A DNA stretch of 31,018 nt from Prevotellaceae bacterium UBA3627 (GTDB lineage: Bacteria > Bacteroidota > Bacteroidia > Bacteroidales > Bacteroidaceae). The notes below the pieces were generated by a model. It saw nothing but the letters and a program-made list of their open reading frames with translations. It did no database searches and had not been told where the DNA came from. The position numbers and the translations under genes were made by a program. Location of the stretch: the NCBI GenBank assembly GCA_002373375.1, contig DFLE01000012.1, forward strand, positions 1 to 31,018, read 5' to 3'. This document shows, one piece after another, positions 1 to 6,950 of the stretch (positions are counted from its first letter, which is position 1; every line of letters starts with the position of its first letter).

Positions 1-23
1 GGGTTCGAATCCCTCAGCGCCCA
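1..23 (+). tRNA. tRNA, 3' end only (cut by window edge)
   Basis: The window opens inside a tRNA. The T-loop TTCGAAT (4-10) is flanked by GGG on the left and CCCTC on the right, followed by a seven-base acceptor strand (AGCGCCC, 16-22) and discriminator A at 23. The 5' half and the anticodon lie outside, so the amino acid cannot be assigned. CCA is not encoded after the discriminator. The 5' acceptor strand should read GGGCGCT. Confidence 0.8.
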
Positions 24-45
24 CCTCTCTCTCTCTAACTCTTTG

Positions 46-86
46 GGGACTCGATTTTCAAGCAATTGATATCGAGTCCCTTTTCT
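46..86 (+). terminator. Intrinsic terminator after the tRNA
   Basis: A perfect 10-bp inverted repeat (46-55 GGGACTCGAT and 71-80 ATCGAGTCCC) is followed directly by TTTTCTTTTT. It sits 23 nt after the tRNA and ends that transcript. Confidence 0.85.
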
Positions 87-656
87 TTTTCTGTTCAGAC
101 CAATCCTTTTTCTTATTCCGTTCAAGACGAATTCCTTATCTTTTTCTGTTCAAAGGTATTACACTTCCCTACATTCTCTCAACTCCTCCCCCTTTACACC
201 ACCATCATTTACACCAATTCTTTTACACCATCTTTATTTGGGCTCAGCGGATTTTGCGAAGCACATACTTAAACGCAACGATAATGTATCAGCCGAAATA
301 AAACGACAATTATGACAATTTCTGACAAGTTCTATAGCTTCACATAGATAATAATGGCTGGATTTGTCATAATTCTTGCTTTGGCAAGCAGCAAAGACTA
401 GCAGTCATCTGTACCAAGTGAACAAAACTTAGAGTGAAATTATTTCTGGGTAACTCCTGATAATTGCCGTTATATTCTTTTATTGACAGGAATTACCAAA
501 AATTATCCATAAATCTTCTGAAATACATCTCAACATTTAACAAGTCCCGAATAATTACTAAACGTATCTGACTGGCGATTTGTCTATGGCTATGCACTGT
601 ATAGCCACTCAAAAACATAAAAGTGTTGCAATAGGTAAAAAAATTATGCGAAAAAA
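87..656. other. Gene-free stretch between the tRNA terminator and the ncRNA promoter
   Basis: I see no credible protein gene here. A 68-codon open frame at 66-272 starts inside the terminator, is low-complexity and matches no family I know. The first 70 bases hold three imperfect copies of a T-rich motif (TTTTTCTGTTCA at 86-97 and 141-152, with a variant at 107-125). An 11-bp inverted repeat (308-318 AATTATGACAA and 364-374 TTGTCATAATT) has a 45-nt spacer, so it is either a long hairpin or a pair of protein-binding half sites. No U-tract follows it. Confidence 0.5.
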
Positions 657-687
657 TTTGCACATTAACATATTTTTACTATCTTTG
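657..687 (+). promoter_or_regulatory. Bacteroidetes-type promoter for the ncRNA at 693
   Basis: A -33 box TTTG (657-660), a 19-bp spacer and a -7 box TATCTTTG (680-687) match the TTTG/TAnnTTTG consensus of Bacteroidetes housekeeping sigma exactly. The expected start is about 691-695. No reading frame begins nearby, so the product is probably a non-coding RNA. Confidence 0.75.
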
Positions 688-692
688 CAATA

Positions 693-830
693 TATCTCAC
701 GCCGAAGATGTCTTTCAAGACATTGGGAAAAGGCTAATCCAAAGTGATGGAACATGCTCTGATTAAACAGACAACGTAGCCGCAAGGGGAGATTACATAT
801 ATGGAAAAGGCGTTTATCACGCGCTTTTTT
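693..830 (+). ncRNA. Non-coding RNA whose 3' end is the integration site
   Basis: This RNA starts at a consensus promoter, has no open frame and contains several stems. These are a tight hairpin at 708-723 (ATGTCT/AGACAT), GGCTA/TAGCC (732-736 with 777-781) enclosing TCTG/CAGA, and a possible closing helix ATCTC/GAGAT (694-698 with 789-793). It ends in a stem with a 7-nt loop (806-827) and six T residues, a good terminator. The 17-bp repeat that bounds the integrated element covers the loop and 3' strand of this stem. In one reading the RNA is a complete 138-nt sRNA with an att site in its terminator. In the other it is the 5' third of a longer RNA continuing at 4240: bases 695-705 can pair with 4428-4438. 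It lacks the conserved motifs of tmRNA and RNase P RNA, and I cannot name the family. Confidence 0.5.
811..827 (+). repeat. attL core (17-bp direct repeat)
   Basis: CGTTTATCACGCGCTTT is identical to 4223-4239. It contains a 7-nt loop (TTTATCA) and the 3' strand of a stem whose 5' strand AAAGGCG (806-812) exists only on this side. Tyrosine recombinases often target such anticodon-arm-like stem-loops in RNA genes. The exact crossover point cannot be read from sequence. Confidence 0.75.
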
Positions 831-863
831 GCCTACTGAAAATCAAATAGTTAGCAATTTTAT

Positions 864-881
864 GATTAGTTTTTCCGCCTA
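864..881. repeat. Left arm-type repeat, candidate integrase binding site
   Basis: GATTAGTTTTTCCGCCTA matches 4136-4153 in 16 of 18 positions in the same orientation. The two copies sit 37 bp and 70 bp inside attL and attR, as expected for arm-type sites of a lambda/IntDOT-like integrase. Confidence 0.5.
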
Positions 882-995
882 ATAAGCATCATAAAGTATG
901 ATGCAAAGTTACAAAGAATATTTGAAAAAACGTCATAGAATTGCATTTTTTTGTTTTGTTTTTTGAACGTATAGAACGTAGTATTTACAAGGTTT

Positions 996-1922
996 TCACC
1001 TCTTTTTGTGTATGTTCGTGGGGGTGGTTGTTATAACCCCCTCAATGATATTTTCCCATGTGATTTTTTTTCCTTCATTGTCAAAGCGAATAATATGGTT
1101 AAGTGTGTCAATATACAGACTATAAAGAAAATTGATATTGAAGATAGTGTTAATGTTGAGTTCTGTGCAAGTTCTCTTTATATAATCTTTTATCTCTTCG
1201 TTATTAAGATGTACCTCAAGCCGATATATCTTTTTTGGTTGTTCGTATTTGTCGGAAATATATTTTTTTCCCGATGAGTTTGCGATTTCTGCAAGTTTAT
1301 TGTACGCTGTTAATGTGCGACCTTTGCTCTTATCTTTTATAGCCTTCTTTTCTTTGATATTTACAGTTAGATATTTCTCTGTGTTAAGGCTACCACTTCT
1401 TATATATAATATCTCGGGTCTGTCCTGCGTGCGGTCTTTTATGCGTTTGCCGTTTAAGATGACCCCAAGATTTTTATCCCGAATGAGCCTACGTAGGTAT
1501 TTGGGGAAATTCATGGTCATATCAAGTGCCAAATCTATCGTAGTTATGTTGTTTAATTCCAAGCCAAGTGCATCGCTTATATAATCTAAATAAAGTAATT
1601 CGTCTGAATAGAGCACACGGTTATTAACAGATATCCACACTTTGCGTTTTCCGTTAACATGACTATTTGCTATCTCATCACTACGTTTAATCCCGAAACG
1701 CAATTCCCCAAAAAGTTTACTCTTGCCTTCTTCATCATAACAAATATTATATACATAATCATAATATTTGCCTTCAACCCTTAACAAATAAAAATAGTAT
1801 AAATCTATTTTCTCACCTACTTCATAGGACATAAAATAGTCTAATAGTTGAGGCTTTTCTGCCGAAAAGCAAAGCCTCAACATATCTAAATGAAACCCGT
1901 GTATTCTATTATTCATCGTCAT
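996..1922 (-). CDS. Replication-initiation protein (phage gene II / plasmid Rep-like)
   Basis: This is probably the initiator that nicks and replicates the circular form of the element. The 308-residue protein opens with an N-terminal motif NNRIHGFHLDMLRLCF. Its C-terminal half carries GRTLTAYNKLAEI, then KIYRLEVHLNN and EIKDYIK, a pattern I associate with filamentous-phage gene II (Phage_CRI/Phage_X) and Rep_trans initiators. I cannot single out the catalytic Tyr with certainty. The frame is open to 1988, but I chose the ATG at 1922 because it overlaps the end of the upstream small gene in ATGACGATGAATAA, a classic coupled start (1916 is also possible). The replication role rests on family resemblance and on the integrase neighbour. 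Confidence 0.65.
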   Translation of the reverse strand: MTMNNRIHGFHLDMLRLCFSAEKPQLLDYFMSYEVGEKIDLYYFYLLRVEGKYYDYVYNICYDEEGKSKLFGELRFGIKRSDEIANSHVNGKRKVWISVNNRVLYSDELLYLDYISDALGLELNNITTIDLALDMTMNFPKYLRRLIRDKNLGVILNGKRIKDRTQDRPEILYIRSGSLNTEKYLTVNIKEKKAIKDKSKGRTLTAYNKLAEIANSSGKKYISDKYEQPKKIYRLEVHLNNEEIKDYIKRTCTELNINTIFNINFLYSLYIDTLNHIIRFDNEGKKITWENIIEGVITTTPTNIHKKR

Positions 1923-2076
1923 TTGTGTTTTGTTGTTTATTCGGTATAGTTTGCCAATACTGACGGAGGGCATCGCTAATATGTTCACGATGGGTAAATG
2001 ATTTGCTTTTGCCTCTCATGCTTTGAGAGATTTTTGCTTTCGTCTCGTCTGAAAGTTCCCTAAAAATTCTTGCCAT
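1909..2076 (-). CDS. Small NUMOD3-like DNA-binding protein
   Basis: This 55-residue basic protein overlaps the Rep gene, and its stop codon lies inside the Rep start region. The core motif LSDETKAKISQSMRGKS followed by THREHISDALRQYW resembles two consecutive NUMOD3 units, short helical DNA-binding modules normally found in homing endonucleases; no nuclease domain is attached here. The frame is open up to 2130, but the methionine at 2076 starts right before the conserved part. The translational overlap with Rep suggests they work together, perhaps in origin recognition or as a repressor. The function is inferred; the family call is moderate. Confidence 0.55.
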   Translation of the reverse strand: MARIFRELSDETKAKISQSMRGKSKSFTHREHISDALRQYWQTIPNKQQNTNDDE

Positions 2077-2421
2077 TAATGTATTATTTAATCTATTATA
2101 TTCATATATAATATAAATATTGCTTAGCATAGTAAAAATATCAAGTTTAATAAGTCTTTATGCACATTTTTTTTTGCAAAAATAAAAAACACGCATATCC
2201 GATTAACGCTTACTATTACTTATAATAATAAGCGAAATAAGTGCGAGGATACGAACCTAACACCCCTTATATTATGCGGTGTTCCGAAAGTTCATATCTT
2301 CCAAATGCTACTGAAAGTCTTATGTGTGGGGGACTAAATACCTAAAAATGAATTTAGTGTGAAGTAGAGGTAGGAGCGAGGTTTCACAATAATATAATAA
2401 CAAAAAACACATACCCCCGTA
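2077..2421. other. Non-coding gap inside the element, candidate origin region
   Basis: This AT-rich stretch lies between the small gene and the integrase. It contains a 6-bp inverted repeat AACACC (2259-2264) / GGTGTT (2278-2283) around a 13-nt AT-rich loop CCTTATATTATGC. Hairpins exposing such loops are typical double-strand origins of rolling-circle replicons. No other feature stands out, and the origin call is tentative. Confidence 0.3.
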
Positions 2422-4104
2422 TTATTCCAACGGTTCATTATGTAGATTCATAGCCTCATCTATTGCATCGCTTTCCTCTCCCGCCTCTATATATTCTTTG
2501 CCGTAACCCATTTTGACAGCCTCTAACAAATTTTGACGGCTTTCTTGTGAAATTCTGCTTTGCTGTTCGGCTATTGATAGCATCATTTTGTTACTCTCAT
2601 TTTTTCTTTGCTGTTGTTCTATTTTCTCTTCAAGTTTGACATTTTCCTTTAGTTTCGCTTCGTAATGTTGCCACACTTCATTATTGTTGTTATTGTTGTT
2701 TTGTTGAGGCTGTTCTGGGTGTGGCTCTTCTCGATTATAGAACTTGTTATTGCGTTCTGCTTTTGCAAAGGCTTCCTTTTCTTCGTCAAGTTTAAGGTAT
2801 ATCTCATTCAACATTTTTGTATTAGTGTGTCCTGCGATATCTTTTATTTGTTCTTTTGGCATTCCATCGTAATATGCTACTGTAATGAAAGTGTGACGGC
2901 TGTCATACATAGTTATTTCGTCGGACATCATGGTGTTTGCTTCTTGTTTCTTAACTACAATTTTACCGTTAATCACTTGAACGCTTGAACGTATTACCTT
3001 TATATCTCTGTCAAGTCCCGAATCCTTTATTATTTCTTTAAGTGTTTTGTTAATACGGCTATTTTCATTTGCGGTTAGTGTTATTTTGTCATTTTGTTTT
3101 TTTCCTTTGATTTTGGTGTATGGGAAACCGTTTTTTTTGAATTGTTCATAATAACGCTTTACATGATGCAATGGAATAGTTGCAGTTTGCCCCGTTTTAT
3201 TTCGTCGTATCTGTATATTGTTTTCGTCTATCCACTTTGTTTTTTCGTCATCCATTAATTGAAGTAAATCGCCTACCGCAATACCTGTATAACAGAGAAA
3301 AACAAATATATCTCGCACCTCGTTTTTTATTGGGGTGTCAAAGTCTATGTTTGCAAGTCTCTCTATATCTTCTCTCTCCAAAATGTTATATACGGTTTGT
3401 TTCTCTGCCCGTGTGCGTGTGTCTTTGGCATAATTTAATATTTTTCTCCATTTTCTCTCGTCAAAGTTTGCGAGATATCCTTCATTATCTGCGTGCCGTA
3501 GAATTGCATACATATCGTTTACTTTGTCCTTGAACGTGCGCACTTCAAACTTATTGCTATGAACAGAATATACTAAGTAATTATTTAACATATCTTTGTT
3601 TACGCTGTCCCACTCCATGGCGATACTATTTGCCTTCATGTAGGCAATTATATCTTTTATGATTTTTTCATATTTTGTTTGACGTGCGTCCGAAAATGTA
3701 TAGGCTATGTCCGCAAAATCTTTTTCAAAAGTCGCTTTCGTGTTTTTTCTTTTTCTTGTTATCATATTGTTGGTTATTTGCCGTTTGAAAATATTGTAAA
3801 AATCTTCTACCTCTTCGGGATGTTGGCAAATATATGCCAAAAAAGACTGAAAACGAATTGAAATCTCGTTTAATTTGATGTTTGCTACTTGATTATTTGA
3901 CCTATGTAAATTATTTAGACGGGATGAGAGAATTGCACGCTGTCTTAGTTTATCCCATTCGCATGGAATAACCTTAACACTCGTATTAACTTTATACTGC
4001 CGACACCCGAAATATACAACCGCATAGATAATTGTCGGTTTTGCGGATTTGGGATTACACAAGTTAAAATTGAGTCTTGACGGCAAAAAAATCTGTCTGT
4101 TCAT
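2422..4104 (-). CDS. Tyrosine recombinase / integrase (IntDOT-like)
   Basis: This 560-residue protein should catalyse integration and excision of the element between the 17-bp repeats. It has an N-terminal arm-binding part (1-125), a SAM-like core-binding part (about 126-235) and a catalytic domain (about 240-445). The catalytic pattern is R403-H404 (DSRHTF), H426 (AGHT) and nucleophile Y436. The first catalytic Arg is missing: A276 stands in TGIAVGD. Many Bacteroidetes integrases, including IntDOT, also lack this Arg, so the enzyme is probably active. A C-terminal extension of over 110 residues has a run of seven Asn and then a charged, probable coiled-coil segment; this tail is unusually long. 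The gene starts 119 bp inside attR and reads away from it. I see no consensus promoter. Confidence 0.9.
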   Translation of the reverse strand: MNRQIFLPSRLNFNLCNPKSAKPTIIYAVVYFGCRQYKVNTSVKVIPCEWDKLRQRAILSSRLNNLHRSNNQVANIKLNEISIRFQSFLAYICQHPEEVEDFYNIFKRQITNNMITRKRKNTKATFEKDFADIAYTFSDARQTKYEKIIKDIIAYMKANSIAMEWDSVNKDMLNNYLVYSVHSNKFEVRTFKDKVNDMYAILRHADNEGYLANFDERKWRKILNYAKDTRTRAEKQTVYNILEREDIERLANIDFDTPIKNEVRDIFVFLCYTGIAVGDLLQLMDDEKTKWIDENNIQIRRNKTGQTATIPLHHVKRYYEQFKKNGFPYTKIKGKKQNDKITLTANENSRINKTLKEIIKDSGLDRDIKVIRSSVQVINGKIVVKKQEANTMMSDEITMYDSRHTFITVAYYDGMPKEQIKDIAGHTNTKMLNEIYLKLDEEKEAFAKAERNNKFYNREEPHPEQPQQNNNNNNNEVWQHYEAKLKENVKLEEKIEQQQRKNESNKMMLSIAEQQSRISQESRQNLLEAVKMGYGKEYIEAGEESDAIDEAMNLHNEPLE

Positions 4105-4111
4105 TTTACGG

Positions 4112-4153
4112 TTACTTTTTATGATTAAACGTTAAGATTACTTTTTCTGCCTA
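4112..4153. repeat. Right arm-type repeats, candidate integrase binding sites
   Basis: Two direct copies of the pattern TTACTTTTTnTGnnTA lie at 4112-4127 and 4138-4153, 26 bp apart. The second is part of the 18-bp sequence shared with 864-881. They lie between the integrase start and attR, where they could bind the integrase and also repress its promoter. Confidence 0.5.
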
Positions 4154-4222
4154 TTTTGTGGGTGCAGTATCGTAAAATGCTGTCTATCAAGACTAAAATA
4201 AACGTCTTTTTAAGGTATAATA

Positions 4223-4239
4223 CGTTTATCACGCGCTTT
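4223..4239 (+). repeat. attR core (17-bp direct repeat)
   Basis: This is identical to 811-827. Unlike at attL, the base run after it is TTTGTTCTCTG rather than a T-tract, and the 5' stem strand AAAGG is absent (GGTATAATA precedes it). This side therefore cannot form the terminator-like stem. Confidence 0.75.
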
Positions 4240-4528
4240 GTTCTCTGACTCTTCAAAAGCCTAGGAAACTTTTCAATTACTGTCAAGGGACATGGCAACG
4301 GTAGATGCCCATGGGTATGATTTTATGCAAACCCTTATTGTATCTTTTTCATAATAGTGTACGTATATATTGCGCACACATATTATGGAATACGTATACA
4401 TATAAATAAGGTGCAGGTATTATCATATCGGCGTGGGGGTCTTAGGTTGCTCGTTCTGACAGTAATGGGCAATTCCTAGGGCCTTGAAGAGTGGAGCGAG
4501 CAACGGATACAGGCTCCACGTCTTTTTT
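4240..4528 (+). ncRNA. Structured RNA segment right of the element, probable 3' part of the split RNA
   Basis: No gene fits here but the stems are strong. ACTCTTCAA (4248-4256) pairs with TTGAAGAGT (4484-4492), and CCTAGG (4260-4265) with CCTAGG (4475-4480), closing a domain of about 245 nt. Inside are CATGGC/GCCCATG within AAGGG/CCCTT, and TGTACGTAT with ATACGTATA. A terminator ends it at 4528. No TAnnTTTG promoter lies just upstream. With the element removed, the promoter at 657-687 would read straight into it, giving an RNA of about 424 nt. Bases 4428-4438 can pair with 695-705 (11 bp with two G-U), which would cross the 4248-4492 stem as a pseudoknot. The family is unknown. Confidence 0.45.
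4491..4528 (+). terminator. Intrinsic terminator of the structured RNA
   Basis: GTGGAGC (4491-4497) and GCTCCAC (4513-4519) form a 7-bp stem followed by GTCTTTTTT. The 5' strand overlaps the closing helix of the structured domain by two bases, so the two stems may compete. CGAGCAAC (4497-4504) can also pair with GTTGCTCG (4447-4454). Confidence 0.7.
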
Positions 4529-4605
4529 GTTTATGTCAGTAACCTTAATCTTACTATTAACCACACCAAATCAGAGAGTCTATAGGTGTAACATTAAAAT
4601 AAACT

Positions 4606-5589
4606 ATGAATAGACTGTCGATAACTTTGGGACTTTCTTTACTCTCCTCACTCGCTATCAGCGCACAAAGCGTTGACTATTCCGTTGTATCAGTAAAAGA
4701 GGAATCAGGCATTAACTTTACTAAAATAACCAATGACAACGACGCTGTATGTATGCCAGAGGTAAGGCGCAGGGCAAGTGGTTGCGAATGGTTCTCAAAC
4801 AGGATTCTCGGCATATCGGTAGATGGAAATGACATCGCCTTTGTGGCAGAGCGTAACAACTCAACCAATATCTTCATAAAGGACCTCACGAAGCAGGGCG
4901 GAGCGATACAGCGTACCCACCGCCAGCACGTGGTGGACTTCAACTATTCGCCTGACGGCAAATACATCTGTTTCTCTGAAATAAACGGCAAGACCACGCA
5001 GCTATACCAGACCGACGCGAAGAATGGCTACGTATGCCGCCAGATAACAAGCGGAGCGCAGGACTACAGTCCGATATACTCCAATGATATGAGCCAGGTG
5101 TTCTTCGCGCGCAGCGAGGCTAACAGCACTAGTATATGGAGTCATAACATCAAGGACAACTTCCTGTCAACCTACACCATCGGTATGAACCCGTTCCCAT
5201 TGTCAGACAACAAGTCGGTAATATGTGCCCGCAGCAACGACGAGGGCCGTTCTGAGATATGGAGAGTAAACGTAGAGACAGGCATTGAGGAGTGTATCGT
5301 TACTGATGGCATGCGCAGTTTTACGTCGCCTGTGGTATCGCCTGACGGTAACTGGATATTGTTTGTCGGCAGCAACAAGCTAGACGACGGCACACGCAAC
5401 GGCTACAGCAACACCGACCTGTTCGTTTGCCACCTTGACGGCTCACAACTCACTCAGCTCACCTATCATGCAGCAGACGACATCAGTCCTGCATGGAGCA
5501 GAGACGGACAGTACATCTACTTCATCTCACAGCGTGGCAGCGTAACTGGTATCGCAAATATATGGAGAATGAACTTTAATCTGAAATAA
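4606..5589 (+). CDS. Exported TolB-like beta-propeller protein (PD40 repeats)
   Basis: This 327-residue protein has a Sec signal peptide (about 1-20, ending SAQS) with no lipobox, so it is predicted periplasmic or surface-exposed. From about residue 60 it consists of TolB/WD40-like PD40 blades, with motifs such as YSPDGKYICFSE, VSPDGNWILFVG and WSRDGQYIYFISQ, spaced as in TolB C-terminal propellers. There is no TolB N-terminal domain, so it is not the Tol-Pal TolB itself. It is the first of four closely spaced plus-strand genes (23-nt gap to the next). No consensus promoter is obvious in the 77 bp upstream. It may scaffold or bind partners of the neighbouring lipoproteins and barrel; this is inferred. 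Confidence 0.75.
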   Translation: MNRLSITLGLSLLSSLAISAQSVDYSVVSVKEESGINFTKITNDNDAVCMPEVRRRASGCEWFSNRILGISVDGNDIAFVAERNNSTNIFIKDLTKQGGAIQRTHRQHVVDFNYSPDGKYICFSEINGKTTQLYQTDAKNGYVCRQITSGAQDYSPIYSNDMSQVFFARSEANSTSIWSHNIKDNFLSTYTIGMNPFPLSDNKSVICARSNDEGRSEIWRVNVETGIEECIVTDGMRSFTSPVVSPDGNWILFVGSNKLDDGTRNGYSNTDLFVCHLDGSQLTQLTYHAADDISPAWSRDGQYIYFISQRGSVTGIANIWRMNFNLK

Positions 5590-5612
5590 CTCATCGTCAA
5601 AGATTTGTATCT

Positions 5613-6293
5613 ATGAAAAATAACGTCTTGCAAACATTATCTATATTGTTTTTAGCAGTGTGTTTCATGTCTGTTGTTTCATGCGACAAAAACGATGACA
5701 ATTATTCAGACTATGACACTTCTGACGGAGATGTAACGTATGTAGCCAAAGATGTCTTCAAACTGAATGGAAAGACTTACTACTATTGGTGTAATAGTCT
5801 TTTTACATCTTACTCTTTTACGACAAAATCTAATGGTGAGCTTGACGATGACTGCTATTTTCAAGTGCTTGCACAAGATGTTCCGTTCACTTATGGTTCT
5901 GATGATGCAAAATATAACGTGGTCTTTAACTTTAGTTTCAAATCTTTTGACCCGTTGACAGCAAAAAGCGGTACGGCATTGACAGCCATTCCTGACGAGA
6001 ATATAATGCACATAAAAAATATATTATATGTAACAGAGGAATATACATCCGCAGAATATGCCAGAACGCAAGAAAGATCCAAATTCTACAATTTGAACTT
6101 ACCGTTAAATGGAAAGATACAATTCGTCTCATACAAGAATAACTATATAACACTGTCATTTAACAATGTCACCTTCACATTTGACAAAGACCTTTATCAA
6201 AACTACTATTCTGAATACAGCAATCATTCTTTCACAGACAATACAGTGACCATTAATGGCCAGATTCGTTTCGAGAATCGCAATTCTTATTAG
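5613..6293 (+). CDS. Lipoprotein of unknown function
   Basis: This 226-residue lipoprotein has the signal peptide ending SVVSC, with lipidated Cys24. It is followed by an acidic linker (DKNDDNYSDYD) like the export signal that sends Bacteroidetes lipoproteins to the cell surface. The rest is rich in Tyr, Phe and Asn and in alternating hydrophobic/polar strands, consistent with an all-beta fold, but I recognise no named family. It lies 23 nt after the propeller gene and 27 nt before the barrel gene, clearly in the same operon. Confidence 0.7.
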   Translation: MKNNVLQTLSILFLAVCFMSVVSCDKNDDNYSDYDTSDGDVTYVAKDVFKLNGKTYYYWCNSLFTSYSFTTKSNGELDDDCYFQVLAQDVPFTYGSDDAKYNVVFNFSFKSFDPLTAKSGTALTAIPDENIMHIKNILYVTEEYTSAEYARTQERSKFYNLNLPLNGKIQFVSYKNNYITLSFNNVTFTFDKDLYQNYYSEYSNHSFTDNTVTINGQIRFENRNSY

Positions 6294-6320
6294 TATTAAT
6301 CATAAAAAACAAACAAGATT

Positions 6321-6950
6321 ATGAAAAAAACATTATTCATGTTCGCGGCATTGGTAATGCTGGCAACAAGTGCATCTGCACAGTTCTCTAACTCAAAGTC
6401 TTCAAGAACAAGCTCTGATGATTCAAGGGGTGCAATTGGAGTTAACGTAACATACGGTACAGAAGTCGGAAGCGTAGGTTTTGGTGTTAAGGGGCAATAT
6501 CGTTTCATTGACCAATTCCGTGGCGAGGCTGCATTTGAGTATTTCCTGAAAAAGGATAATGTATCTGCATGGGATGTAAATGTGAACCTGCATTATCTCA
6601 TACCTGTAGCAAACAACCTGAAGGTCTATCCTCTCGCTGGTGTTACATATATGCGTATAATTTATGATTATGGCACTGCTGTTAACGATGCCCTATCTGC
6701 TGTTAACGATGCCCTATCTGATTGGGAGCGTTTTTATAATGCTTATTATGGTGGAGGTTCATCTTCTACATCTTCTAGCGTCAGTGATGAATCCTCAACA
6801 TCTGATGGCCATTTCGGTGCTAATCTCGGTGCTGGCATTGAATATGATCTTTCAGATAGTTGGAAGATTGGTTTTGAAACAAAGTATCAAATCATAGGAA
6901 AAGGCTTTAGCCAGGTTGCCTTCACAGTTGGTGCAGCATATAAGTTCTAA
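6321..6950 (+). CDS. Outer-membrane beta-barrel protein (porin/OmpA-barrel-like)
   Basis: This 209-residue protein has a signal peptide ending ASAQ (1-21) and a small barrel of about eight strands. Strand-like segments include GAIGVNVTYG, GFGVKGQYRF, GEAAFEYFL, VNVNLHYLIP and YPLAGVTY, and the protein ends in AAYKF, the terminal Phe being the usual signal for the BAM machinery. It belongs to the broad outer-membrane-protein-barrel group with no enzymatic motif. Residues 120-133 are an exact heptad duplication in a predicted outer loop, followed by a Ser/Gly-rich stretch, so this loop is probably surface-exposed and variable. The stop TAA overlaps the next gene's ATG. Confidence 0.8.
   Translation: MKKTLFMFAALVMLATSASAQFSNSKSSRTSSDDSRGAIGVNVTYGTEVGSVGFGVKGQYRFIDQFRGEAAFEYFLKKDNVSAWDVNVNLHYLIPVANNLKVYPLAGVTYMRIIYDYGTAVNDALSAVNDALSDWERFYNAYYGGGSSSTSSSVSDESSTSDGHFGANLGAGIEYDLSDSWKIGFETKYQIIGKGFSQVAFTVGAAYKF
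6679..6720 (+). repeat. 21-bp perfect tandem duplication inside the barrel gene
   Basis: Bases 6679-6699 and 6700-6720 are identical and in frame. They encode AVNDALS twice (residues 120-133). A length of 21 keeps the frame, so gain or loss of copies would lengthen or shorten one loop without breaking the protein. Confidence 0.9.

Larger units (their letters stand above)
811..4239. mobile_element. Minimal integrated element (integrase + Rep-like protein), 3.4 kb
   Basis: Two identical 17-bp direct repeats (811-827 and 4223-4239) bound 3,412 bp per period. The interval carries a tyrosine recombinase at its right end, a replication-initiator-like gene and a 55-codon NUMOD3-like gene, all on the minus strand. 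Imperfect arm-type repeats lie just inside both ends. It has no relaxase, capsid, secretion or cargo gene. The Rep protein implies a replicative circle, so this is best described as an integrating rolling-circle plasmid or a satellite of a filamentous phage or conjugative element. The region is visibly more AT-rich than the genes after 4600. Confidence 0.75.

Noticed and set aside
1..23. tRNA as attachment site for the integrase element
   Set aside because: No second copy of the tRNA 3' end is found in the window. The element's boundaries are marked instead by the 17-bp repeat at 811 and 4223.
66..272. 68-codon open frame after the first tRNA terminator
   Set aside because: It starts inside the terminator stem, is low-complexity (Phe/Ser/Thr from T-rich repeats), has no family resemblance and lacks a promoter.
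693..830. tmRNA, RNase P RNA or SRP RNA
   Set aside because: No TTCGA-type T-arm or tag frame, no conserved RNase P motif (GGAAAGTCC type) and no GGTCAGG SRP loop can be found in either the left part or the right part (4240-4528).
5706..6159. Open frames antisense to the lipoprotein gene
   Set aside because: They are shadows of the coding strand with no promoter, signal peptide or family resemblance.
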